Source: CANNDT01 sp945876205
GTDB lineage: Bacteria; Acidobacteriota; Vicinamibacteria; Vicinamibacterales; UBA2999
Assembly: GCA_947503365.1 (NCBI GenBank)
Contig: CANNDT010000112.1
Span: 1-14,439, forward strand
Length of the DNA: 14,439 nucleotides
Direction: 5' to 3'
This document shows positions 1-6,263 of the stretch, piece by piece. A program made the position numbers and the translations under genes. The notes under the pieces were generated by a model, which was not told the DNA's origin, ran no database searches, and was given only the letters and a program-made list of their open reading frames with translations. Position 1 is the stretch's first letter. Each line of letters starts with the position of its first letter.

Positions 1-1
1 C

Positions 2-43
2 CCCCTGATTACCGGCCGCACCAGCGCCATCAGGCACTCGTAG
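2..43 (+). CDS. Possible 3' end of a plus-strand gene entering from the left
   Basis: One plus-strand frame is open from the window edge and ends at TAG (41-43), giving the tail PLITGRTSAIRHS. The stop touches the stem of a strong plus-strand terminator, which is where the end of a gene would be expected. Only 13 codons are visible and no family can be named. Another plus-strand frame stays open to about position 84, so the frame choice is not certain. The same bases carry the left copy of a 22-bp repeat that matches the permease 3' end on the other strand, which offers a competing explanation for the sequence. Confidence 0.25.
   Translation, partial: PLITGRTSAIRHS
13..34. repeat. 22-bp direct repeat, left copy
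   Basis: These 22 bases are identical, in the same orientation, to 2766-2787. Read on the minus strand they give LMALVRP followed by VIRG. The permease C-terminus at the right copy reads LMALVRP followed by ILRR, so similarity continues slightly past the exact match. The left copy has no permease sequence upstream of it, only the terminator hairpin, so it looks like a detached 3' fragment of the permease gene. Confidence 0.8.
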
Positions 44-75
44 GCCGGGTCCTGTCGGACCCGGCCTTTCGTTTT
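42..75 (+). terminator. Rho-independent terminator of a gene to the left
   Basis: A perfect 11-bp GC-rich stem (AGGCCGGGTCC at 42-52, its complement at 57-67) has a 4-nt loop TGTC. It is followed on the plus strand by TTCGTTTT. There is no T-run on the minus-strand side, so it serves plus-strand transcription coming from outside the window. It converges on the receptor gene, whose stop codon lies at 74-76. Confidence 0.85.
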
Positions 76-2332
76 AGAACTTGAGGTTGTAGACCACTTT
101 CACGTTACGTCCCATCTCCGGCGTCAGATCTTTGATGAACGAGAGATGGTTGCGATAGAGCTCGTCGGTCGCGTTGTCAACACGGAAGGTCACCGTGCTG
201 AGTGCGCCGGCGGTTCCGAACGAATACGACGCGAACAGCCTCAACAACTGATAGCCGTCGGTGGGAGTCTCCTGATCGAACACCCGGTCTTGCTTTGACA
301 CCGCGGTGACCCCGCCGCCCACCTGAAACGCGTTGTGCTGGTACCGCAATCCTCCGGTAAATCGGAACGGCGGAATCCGGGGCAGCGCGTCGCCTGACTC
401 CTTCAACTCCCCTCGAACATAGTCAGCCGACAGCTCCACCACGAGCGCCGGGATGATCGCCAGATCGGTATGCGCCTCGATGCCCTGAAGGACGCTATCC
501 GCCGCAGTCAGCTCGATCGTCGGGAAGACCTCATCACTCGTCAGCTGCTCTTCGATGCGGGGACCTGTCTCTTCGCGGGGGAAGCGCTGGATAAACTCCG
601 CGCGGCGCGCGCCGATCTCGGCCGCAGACAGAGGGCGCCTGAAGATGTAGTTGTTGATCTTGTTGCGGAAATACCCGATCTCGCCCGATGCCCTGGAGCC
701 GCGCCACCGAAGCGCGAGGTCGGTGCCGATGGCGTGCTCCGGACTCAGCTCGGGATTGCCGATCTCGAAGGCAAAGTTCCCGGGATGGTTGCCGAAGTAG
801 AAGAGCTCTTCGAGCGCCGGATACCGTGCGGCGCGCGCGACGCTCAACGCCACGATCAACCGGTCGTCGGCCGCCGCGGGACGGAACAGCAGCCCGACCG
901 ATCCTGAGCCGGTGTTGAAGGTGCGTTCCTCTTCCTCGGCGGTCGTGTACTTCGCGTGATCGACCCGCCCGCCAAATTGCACCGTGACGTGCGGCCACGT
1001 CACTTCCTCGTAGAGAAACGCCGCAAGCGAACGCTGGTCGGTCGCAGGCGAGAGTGCCTCCTCGCCGGAGGCGCTGAAGGCCCGGTTGAGCATCCACGCG
1101 CCGACGCTGCCCTTCATCCGGCCGACCGCGCGGTGCGCCCCCATCAGCTCGATCTCCTCGGTGTTGTTCGCGAACGCCGTGTCGACCTCGCCGAGGTTCA
1201 ACTCGTCGTGCTTGTAGCGGCGCACCGACAGCGTGGCGCGGTACGAATCGAACGGGCCCGTCAGGTTCTGCGCACCGCCGCGCAGCGTAAACGAATGCTT
1301 GCGCGGGGTGAGATTGATGTTGCCCTCTTCGACGAGGGGGATGCCGTACTTGGTGTCATCATAGGAATAGTTGGCGCCGAAATAGCCCTTGCCACCGGTC
1401 CACCCCGCGCCGACGGTACCGAACCCGCTGCGCGACTGGGAATTCTCCATCTTCCCTTCCGGCGTCCTGACATCGCCTGAATGACGGCCGCCGCCGCCGA
1501 CGTGCAGCGCGACGGTGCCGTTGCCGATGTGCATGTCCGCCGCCGCGCCGGCTTCGGTCGCCGCCGAGCCGAAGTCGACGGTGAAGTTGCCGTTGGCTCC
1601 CATCACCGGACTCGTCGCGATCTCGTCGGTGATGACGTTGACGAGGCCGCCGATGGCGTTGGCGCCGTAGAGGAGCGTCGCGGGACCGCGCACCACCTCG
1701 ATACGTTGCGCCGCGGCCGGATTGACCGTCACGCCGTGGTCACCTGATTGGCTCGAGAGATCGCCCAAGCGCTGCCCGTCCTGAAGGATCTGCACCCGAT
1801 CGCCATCGAGTCCGCGGATGACCGGCCGGGCAGGCGCCGGTCCAAAGCTCCGAGACGCCACACCAGGTTGGCCCTCCAGCGTGGCGCCGAGCGACATCTC
1901 GAGCTGCTTCGACAGCTCCTGGCCGGCCAGCACCGCCGTCGGCTGAAACTGCTCGAACTGGCTGCGCGCCTCACCGGTGACCGTCGTCACCTCCTCGAAA
2001 TGCAGCTCCGGATCGATCCTGATGTCCATCGGCGTGCCCGCGGTGGCACCGACGGTGACTTCGCTGCGGCGGGTCGAGTAACCCTGTGAATGCACGGAAA
2101 TGTGATACGTGCCCGCGGGCACGTTGGCGAACGTAAAAGAGCCATCGGGTCCCGACATGACCTGGCGGTTCAATTCGTCGATCTGGACGGTGGCGCCTGA
2201 AATAGCGTCACCCGAGAGTGAGTTCAGCAACTTACCTGACAGCGTGACGCCGGTCTGAGCCGCGGCGTTGGCGCCAAATGCCAACGTCGCGACCAGCACG
2301 GCGTACGCGAGCGAACGCGTACATGACTGCAT
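74..2332 (-). CDS. znuD: ZnuD-type TonB-dependent outer-membrane zinc receptor
   Basis: A 752-residue TonB-dependent receptor, predicted to take zinc or a zinc complex across the outer membrane using TonB energy. Residues 1-26 are a signal peptide. About 28-110 form a carboxypeptidase-regulatory-like beta domain. A TonB-box-like EEVTTVTGE lies at 113-121. The plug (about 125-240) carries RPVIRGLDGDRVQIL, DHGVTVNP, RIEVVRGPATLLYGANAIGG; the barrel follows and ends YNLKF with terminal Phe. The plug, the stretch YKHDEL, and the closing SFIKDLTPEMGR resemble Neisseria ZnuD as I remember it. The His-rich extracellular loop of Neisseria ZnuD is absent: after YGIPL (329-333) the chain goes directly to RKHSF. 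The frame is open to 2710, but the start at 2332 has GGAG six bases upstream and opens the signal peptide. It is last in the zinc cluster, 35 nt after the small HCxxCHW gene. Receptor class is sure; the zinc ligand rests on similarity and context. Confidence 0.92.
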   Translation of the reverse strand: MQSCTRSLAYAVLVATLAFGANAAAQTGVTLSGKLLNSLSGDAISGATVQIDELNRQVMSGPDGSFTFANVPAGTYHISVHSQGYSTRRSEVTVGATAGTPMDIRIDPELHFEEVTTVTGEARSQFEQFQPTAVLAGQELSKQLEMSLGATLEGQPGVASRSFGPAPARPVIRGLDGDRVQILQDGQRLGDLSSQSGDHGVTVNPAAAQRIEVVRGPATLLYGANAIGGLVNVITDEIATSPVMGANGNFTVDFGSAATEAGAAADMHIGNGTVALHVGGGGRHSGDVRTPEGKMENSQSRSGFGTVGAGWTGGKGYFGANYSYDDTKYGIPLVEEGNINLTPRKHSFTLRGGAQNLTGPFDSYRATLSVRRYKHDELNLGEVDTAFANNTEEIELMGAHRAVGRMKGSVGAWMLNRAFSASGEEALSPATDQRSLAAFLYEEVTWPHVTVQFGGRVDHAKYTTAEEEERTFNTGSGSVGLLFRPAAADDRLIVALSVARAARYPALEELFYFGNHPGNFAFEIGNPELSPEHAIGTDLALRWRGSRASGEIGYFRNKINNYIFRRPLSAAEIGARRAEFIQRFPREETGPRIEEQLTSDEVFPTIELTAADSVLQGIEAHTDLAIIPALVVELSADYVRGELKESGDALPRIPPFRFTGGLRYQHNAFQVGGGVTAVSKQDRVFDQETPTDGYQLLRLFASYSFGTAGALSTVTFRVDNATDELYRNHLSFIKDLTPEMGRNVKVVYNLKF

Positions 2333-2367
2333 GGTCATCTCCGGAAAATGAGTTGTCGAACGAGTGG

Positions 2368-2739
2368 TTACGACAGGACCGGAGAGGCGGGCGGTGAGCG
2401 GAGCGGCGGCTGCGAGGATGGAGCAACGGTCGCGGCCGTGAAGATCTCGACATTGATCCAGATTCCGGTCGCGGCGACCGGGACGGCAAGGAACACGACC
2501 GCGCTGCGAGGGCGGAACGATCGCGCCCAGTGGCAGACGAGGCAGTGAAGCGGAGGAGCCTCGGGAGCGGACGCTCCCGGGCTGATCTGGTGTGCGGACG
2601 CGTCGTGGACGACAACGACGAGGCATTCGTCGTGGCAGTCGTCGGGATGGACGCCCGCGAGCGAGATGCCGAGCGACGCCAGCGACACAAGCACCGCGAC
2701 GGCGATGCACGACGCGCCCGCGCGAAATCGCTTCAGCAT
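2368..2739 (-). CDS. Small HCxxCHW secreted or membrane protein, copy 2
   Basis: A 123-residue protein. A hydrophobic N-terminus (about 8-29) looks like a signal peptide or anchor. A Cys/His/Asp-rich stretch HPDDCHDEC (31-39) follows, then HCLVCHW (65-71), a second hydrophobic segment (about 79-105) and a Pro-rich tail PPLRSPPASP. The ATG shares one base with the permease stop (TGATG at 2741-2737), so the two are probably translationally coupled, and the receptor starts 35 nt downstream. The layout matches the gene at 5839-6174. It recalls short DUF2946-like proteins found near metal receptors, but that link is from memory. C-L-V-C-H fits the heme c pattern CXXCH, but the short length and metal context favour a zinc or other metal site. 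A longer open frame reaches 3174 but overlaps the permease and is not credible. Confidence 0.75.
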   Translation of the reverse strand: MLKRFRAGASCIAVAVLVSLASLGISLAGVHPDDCHDECLVVVVHDASAHQISPGASAPEAPPLHCLVCHWARSFRPRSAVVFLAVPVAATGIWINVEIFTAATVAPSSQPPLRSPPASPVLS

Positions 2740-3572
2740 CACGCAGAAACAGGCCGGCGAAGGATCGGCCGCACCAGCGCCATCAGGATGAGCACCGCCC
2801 CAAACGTGCACACGATGGTCGCGCCCGTTGGCAAGTCGAACAGCACCGAGAAGTACATCCCCAGCATCGAGACGACCGTGCCCATGATCCACCCGATCGC
2901 CAGCCGCGGTCCGATCTTCTCCGAGTACAACATCCCGCCCACCGACGGCACGATCAGGTAACAGAAGACGAGCAGCACGCCCGCAATCGCCACCGACCGT
3001 GTGACGACGAAGCCGAACGACGCGTAGAAGAGGAAGTCCCAGAACCGTACCGAGATGCCCCGCGCGGCCACCGCCTCCGCGTCCATCGAGATCTCCAGGA
3101 ATCGCTTCCTGAAGATGTAGTGGAACAACCCGATCGCGACGTAGATCGCGGCGGTCAGTCCCACCTCCGGCCACTGCACCGACAGGATGTTGCCCACGAG
3201 CATGTCCCGCAGGTGCTCCGCTTCTCCGGTCGCCTTGCTCAGCGTGAGAATCACCGCCGCTGAGGCGACGGCGTAGGAGATGCCGATGATCGCTTCCTGC
3301 GGAATGCGCGCGGAATGCCCCTTGATCATCGAGAAGATGACCGCGCCGATCAACGTGAACCCAAGGCTCATCCAGTAGACCGACGGGTTGTTGGGGTCGG
3401 AGCCCTGCCAGACGGCAATCGCGGCGCCGAGCGACGCAATCTGCGCCAGCGACAGGTCCACGAAGATGACGCCACGCTCGACGACGTGAAGACCGAGATA
3501 GGCGTGGATGCCCGCGATGATGAGACTGGCGACAATCGCCGGCGCCAGGAACTGCAGGATCGACCAGTCCAC
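2739..3572 (-). CDS. znuB: Metal (zinc) ABC transporter permease, ZnuB type
   Basis: A 277-residue polytopic inner-membrane protein of the ABC-3 family, forming the channel for metal delivered by the binding protein. Family-typical segments are FVDLSLAQIASLGAAIA (37-53), LLVFCYLIVPSVGGML (200-215) and DLPTGATIVCTFGAVL (246-261), spread over about eight hydrophobic helices. Length is normal for the family. The start is GTG at 3572, one base after the TAA of the binding-protein gene, with GGGGAAG about five bases upstream. The stop overlaps the ATG of the next small gene. The ATPase gene that usually lies beside such a permease is absent. The last codons include the right copy of a 22-bp repeat also present at the window's left edge. 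Zinc rather than manganese is inferred from the ZnuD-like receptor in the same cluster. Confidence 0.93.
   Translation of the reverse strand: MDWSILQFLAPAIVASLIIAGIHAYLGLHVVERGVIFVDLSLAQIASLGAAIAVWQGSDPNNPSVYWMSLGFTLIGAVIFSMIKGHSARIPQEAIIGISYAVASAAVILTLSKATGEAEHLRDMLVGNILSVQWPEVGLTAAIYVAIGLFHYIFRKRFLEISMDAEAVAARGISVRFWDFLFYASFGFVVTRSVAIAGVLLVFCYLIVPSVGGMLYSEKIGPRLAIGWIMGTVVSMLGMYFSVLFDLPTGATIVCTFGAVLILMALVRPILRRPVSA
2766..2787. repeat. 22-bp direct repeat, right copy (inside permease 3' end)
   Basis: Identical to 13-34 in the same orientation. Here it encodes LMALVRP near the permease C-terminus on the minus strand. Together the copies bracket about 2.75 kb holding the second HCxxCHW gene and the receptor gene. 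Confidence 0.8.
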
Positions 3573-3573
3573 G

Positions 3574-4512
3574 TTACTTCCCCGTAACCTGTTTGAGTGC
3601 GGTCGACAGCAGGTTCAGGTCGTAGTCGAACAGTTGAAGGTAGTCCGTCACCTGCTTCTCGCCGCCGACCGACGGCGCCAGCACGACGACCTTCGCGCCG
3701 GGCACCTGGTTGGCGATCGCCTGCGGCGTCTTCAAGTCAAAGTACGGCTCGACGACAATCAGCTTTGCGCCCTGGGCCTTCATATCGGCAATCAGCTCGA
3801 TGGTATGCGACGGCGACGGTGGGATGCCTGGTTTCGGTTCCACGTATCCCATCACTTCGAGGCCGAAACGCTCCATGAAGTTCGGCCAGGAGCGGTGATA
3901 CGTCACGATCTTGGTGCCCTTGTACGGAGCCATGGTCGCGTCCCAGCGCTTCTCGGCGGCCGCAAGACGCGCGTCGAAGTCGTCGTAGCGCTGGGCGAAG
4001 AACGCCTTGTTCGCCGGCGAGAGCTCGCTCAACTTATCGCGAACGGCCTGTGCGATCCGGCGTCCATTGCCCGGCTCGAGCCAGTAATGCGGATTGCCGG
4101 ACGGGTGCACGTCACCCATGGCGCGCGTGATCTGGGTGGTCGGTATCTCCAGGATGCGGACGTTCTGCGAGGCATCGAGGTAACCGTTGGCACCCGGCTG
4201 GATCTTCGCGTTGCGGCTGCTGTTGAGGAGCGGCGGCAGCCAGCCGATCTCCAGCTCGCGGCCGATCGCGATATACAGGTTGGCGCGGCTCACCGCCAGG
4301 ATGAAGCTCGGCTTCGGCTCCACGAAGTGCGGATCCTGATAGCCCTTCGCGAGCGCGGTCACCGACACCTTGTCGCCACCGACCTCGCGGGCGATCGACC
4401 CGAGGTCTTCGGTCGACGTAACGACGTTCAACTTGCCCTGCGCGTATGCGGGCGATGCAGCGACGACAGCCGCCGCTACGGCCAACGCGATGATGAAAGC
4501 TCTGATTCTCAT
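3574..4512 (-). CDS. znuA: Periplasmic zinc-binding protein of ABC importer, ZnuA type
   Basis: A 312-residue cluster A-I (ZnuA/PsaA/TroA) solute-binding protein that captures metal in the periplasm and hands it to the permease. Residues 1-24 are a signal peptide ending AYA. Candidate metal ligands are H62 (DPHFVEP), H142 (NPHYWLEP) and H206 (TYHRSWP), with an acid from the EPYFD stretch (255-259) as fourth. The His-rich flexible loop of classical ZnuA is missing; only GDVHPSGN precedes H142. Metal identity therefore comes from context, and manganese cannot be excluded by sequence alone. The ATG at 4512 has GGAG five bases upstream and opens the signal peptide; the frame extends to 4617 but would overlap the upstream porin gene. 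It lies 25 nt after the porin gene and one base before the permease gene. Confidence 0.92.
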   Translation of the reverse strand: MRIRAFIIALAVAAAVVAASPAYAQGKLNVVTSTEDLGSIAREVGGDKVSVTALAKGYQDPHFVEPKPSFILAVSRANLYIAIGRELEIGWLPPLLNSSRNAKIQPGANGYLDASQNVRILEIPTTQITRAMGDVHPSGNPHYWLEPGNGRRIAQAVRDKLSELSPANKAFFAQRYDDFDARLAAAEKRWDATMAPYKGTKIVTYHRSWPNFMERFGLEVMGYVEPKPGIPPSPSHTIELIADMKAQGAKLIVVEPYFDLKTPQAIANQVPGAKVVVLAPSVGGEKQVTDYLQLFDYDLNLLSTALKQVTGK

Positions 4513-4537
4513 AAATGCTCCAACATGCCGGGTCCCC

Positions 4538-5749
4538 CTAGAAGGGATGTGCACCGTGCGCGCCAATGGAAAACATGAACTGGAACAGGAATTCATTGGC
4601 GTTTTCGCCTCCGGCATAGCTGGTACGGCGGTACTGACCCCTGACCTGGCTGAACTCGCTCGGCCAATAGGTCAACAATAACGACCCGCCGTCGTCTCGA
4701 AGCGACGCGTCGTCGGCGCGCTCCGAGCGGTCGTAGCGCGCGCCGGCGAACCAGCGGCGCCCGAATTGGTAGTCACCCGAGACGTAGTAGCCGAACGCCT
4801 TTTCGCGCCCGCCAAACTGGTCACGACGGCTCCAGAGCAGCTCCGAGCGCCCGATGAACGAGTTGTAGATCGCACGGCGGAGCGGCCGCCACCGGAGCGT
4901 GGCGTCCACGCCCCAGAGGTCCGTCACGAACCGGCCCACGTCTTCGTCGTTCACGATGCCGGCGGTGTTGTGTCCCCGCGCGTACGACGCGCCGAGATCC
5001 ACGTTGGTGCTCTCGCTGAGATCCTGATAACCGCGGACGCGGCCGACGTAGCTCAGGTCGCCACGCCTGCTCGAGCGGAACAGCTCGCCCGAGTCTCCGC
5101 GCGAGACTTGTCCAGTCGCTTCGAGAAATATCCACGGGTTCGGGATCAATCGCGCGACGGAGATGCCGGCGTCGCCGATCCCCTCTTCCCCGTTGACGAG
5201 GTTATTGGTCGCGATCGGGCGATCGCTCCAGGGCAGCGCGTGGTTGTGCAGCGTGTTGACCTTGCCAAAGGGTGCGCGCAACTTGCCGATCTTGGCGAGG
5301 AGCCCTCCCGGCAGCGTCCCGAACGTCAGGTAGCCCTCTTCGATCTCGACGCCCTCCTCGCCGAAGGCGAGGAAGAAGTCAGCGCGCGCATACGGGTCGA
5401 CCACCGCCTGGAATGACGCTTCGGCCTCGTGCATCTCGAGAGCCGGGCTCGGGTTGACGCGATTGCGCCCCGCGGCACCGAGAAAATCGCCGATGACGGC
5501 GATGTCCGGATTGAAGATCTTGGATGCGGCCGATGACGTTCCATAGATCGGCAACGCGGGCGCGGCGGCCGACGGTGCCGCCGCCTGGGCGCCGGCCACC
5601 TTCGCTTCGAGCGCAACAAGCCGCGCGCGAAGCGCGTCGATTTCCTGACGCAGGGCCTCGACTTCGGACGTTTGCGCCGAGGCCGGGCGTGCGCCGCCAA
5701 GCAGGACCGACGCGATCAAGCCGAGAACAACGAGATAAGACGCTCGCAT
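4538..5749 (-). CDS. Coiled-coil outer-membrane porin-like barrel of the zinc cluster
   Basis: A 403-residue exported protein. It has a signal peptide (1-25), a heptad-like helix SEVEALRQEIDALRARLVAL (28-47), an Ala/Pro linker (about 54-70) and a beta-rich region from about 78 starting FNPDIAVIGDFLG. The barrel continues with alternating aromatic strands and ends HGAHPF, with the terminal Phe of assembled outer-membrane proteins. Helix plus barrel is the plan of trimeric porins of the OprP/OprO type. The ATG at 5749 has a very good ribosome site, GGAGG, five bases upstream; an in-frame ATG at 5776 lacks one. It lies 25 nt before znuA, so a role in passive zinc (or zinc-chelate) entry is a reasonable inference. 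I do not recognise a named family with certainty. A palindrome-rich 89-nt leader precedes it. Confidence 0.88.
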   Translation of the reverse strand: MRASYLVVLGLIASVLLGGARPASAQTSEVEALRQEIDALRARLVALEAKVAGAQAAAPSAAAPALPIYGTSSAASKIFNPDIAVIGDFLGAAGRNRVNPSPALEMHEAEASFQAVVDPYARADFFLAFGEEGVEIEEGYLTFGTLPGGLLAKIGKLRAPFGKVNTLHNHALPWSDRPIATNNLVNGEEGIGDAGISVARLIPNPWIFLEATGQVSRGDSGELFRSSRRGDLSYVGRVRGYQDLSESTNVDLGASYARGHNTAGIVNDEDVGRFVTDLWGVDATLRWRPLRRAIYNSFIGRSELLWSRRDQFGGREKAFGYYVSGDYQFGRRWFAGARYDRSERADDASLRDDGGSLLLTYWPSEFSQVRGQYRRTSYAGGENANEFLFQFMFSIGAHGAHPF

Positions 5750-5761
5750 GAATTCCTCCGT

Positions 5762-5782
5762 GCCGGTGTGACGCATACCGGC
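5762..5782. promoter_or_regulatory. Inverted repeat in the porin leader (6-bp arms)
   Basis: GCCGGT (5762-5767) and ACCGGC (5777-5782) are perfect complements separated by nine bases. It lies just upstream of the porin ribosome site on the minus strand. It could be an operator or a leader hairpin that affects translation. No known Zur consensus is recognised. Confidence 0.35.
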
Positions 5783-5793
5783 CGAATATCCGA

Positions 5794-5814
5794 CGCGTCA
5801 CGACGGGTGACGCG
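5794..5814. promoter_or_regulatory. Perfect 8-bp dyad between small HCxxCHW gene and porin gene
   Basis: CGCGTCAC (5794-5801), a 5-bp spacer and GTGACGCG (5807-5814) form a perfect inverted repeat. A third copy of the core GTGACGC lies at 5768-5774. On the minus strand there is no T-run after the stem, so it is a poor intrinsic terminator. It may be a repressor operator or an RNA-processing or attenuation hairpin that separates expression of the first small gene from the rest. Confidence 0.45.
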
Positions 5815-5838
5815 CTCACAAGGTTGGTCTAGGGAGGC

Positions 5839-6174
5839 TTATGCGGGCGGCGCGCGAGAGGGAACGTCGAGGAGCGCAGCGGCGCGGACCGGCGGAACGG
5901 CCGCCACGACGCGTGCGTTGCGCGAGGCGGAGCCGACGTGCACGCGAGCGTGACGCGGCGCGCTTGCGCGGAACATCTGCAGCCAATGGCAGATCGCGCA
6001 GTGGGCAGCGCCTTCGGGCGCCAGTGGCGTCCGGACGCTTTCGTGGTGCGACGAATGGTCGTGGGTTACCGCAGGCGGGAGAAAATCGGGATCGTCGCTT
6101 TCGACGTGCGACCAGCCGCCAGTGCCGAGGAACGTCAGGACGATGAGCGCGGCGGCGAGCATTTTCGAGCGCAT
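5839..6174 (-). CDS. Small HCxxCHW secreted protein, copy 1
   Basis: A 111-residue protein that opens the zinc cluster. It has a hydrophobic N-terminus (about 5-19), a His/Asp-rich stretch (SHVESDDPD at 22-30, THDHSSHH at 37-44), then HCAICHW (58-64) followed by LQMFR, and a tail DVPSRAPPA. The second small protein (2368-2739) has the same order: leader, H/D/C-rich stretch, HCxxCHW, basic residues, R-A/S-P-P-A tail. The sequences are otherwise diverged. The many metal-ligating side chains suggest periplasmic zinc binding or sensing; C-A-I-C-H also fits the heme c pattern CXXCH. The ATG at 6174 has GGAAGAG about eight bases upstream; a second ATG at 6162 is possible. A minus-strand promoter lies directly upstream, and the porin gene starts 89 nt downstream. 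Confidence 0.75.
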   Translation of the reverse strand: MRSKMLAAALIVLTFLGTGGWSHVESDDPDFLPPAVTHDHSSHHESVRTPLAPEGAAHCAICHWLQMFRASAPRHARVHVGSASRNARVVAAVPPVRAAALLDVPSRAPPA

Positions 6175-6189
6175 GCGCGAATCTCTTCC

Positions 6190-6218
6190 AGCGTAGTGAC
6201 CCCCTCGGGTGGTGTCAA
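6190..6218 (-). promoter_or_regulatory. Candidate sigma70 promoter of the zinc cluster
   Basis: On the minus strand a perfect -35 box TTGACA (6218-6213) is followed, after exactly 17 bases, by TACGCT (6195-6190), a partial match to TATAAT. The spacer holds an imperfect dyad (6199-6213) with ACC/GGT ends, placed where a repressor would block RNA polymerase. Transcription would start near 6183, very close to the ATG at 6174, so part of the ribosome site might be lost. This is prediction from sequence only. Confidence 0.5.
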
Positions 6219-6263
6219 GGCAGCAGATCGCCAGCTGGACGGATCGTAGTACAAGATCGGGAG

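Noticed and set aside
42..75. Hairpin as terminator of the receptor gene
   Set aside because: On the minus strand no T-run follows the stem, so it acts for plus-strand transcripts from outside the window.
2333..2710. N-terminal extension of the receptor frame up to 2710
   Set aside because: The added 126 residues are Arg-rich and low in complexity, overlap the small HCxxCHW gene, and precede an obvious signal peptide with its own ribosome site.
2592..3263. His/Arg-rich plus-strand frame, tempting as a metal-binding protein
   Set aside because: It lies opposite permease and small-gene coding sequence, and its His/Arg richness comes from the third-position bias of the opposite strand.
3508..4578. 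356-codon plus-strand frame opposite the zinc-binding protein
   Set aside because: Antisense shadow; the minus-strand frame has signal peptide and metal ligands at family spacing.
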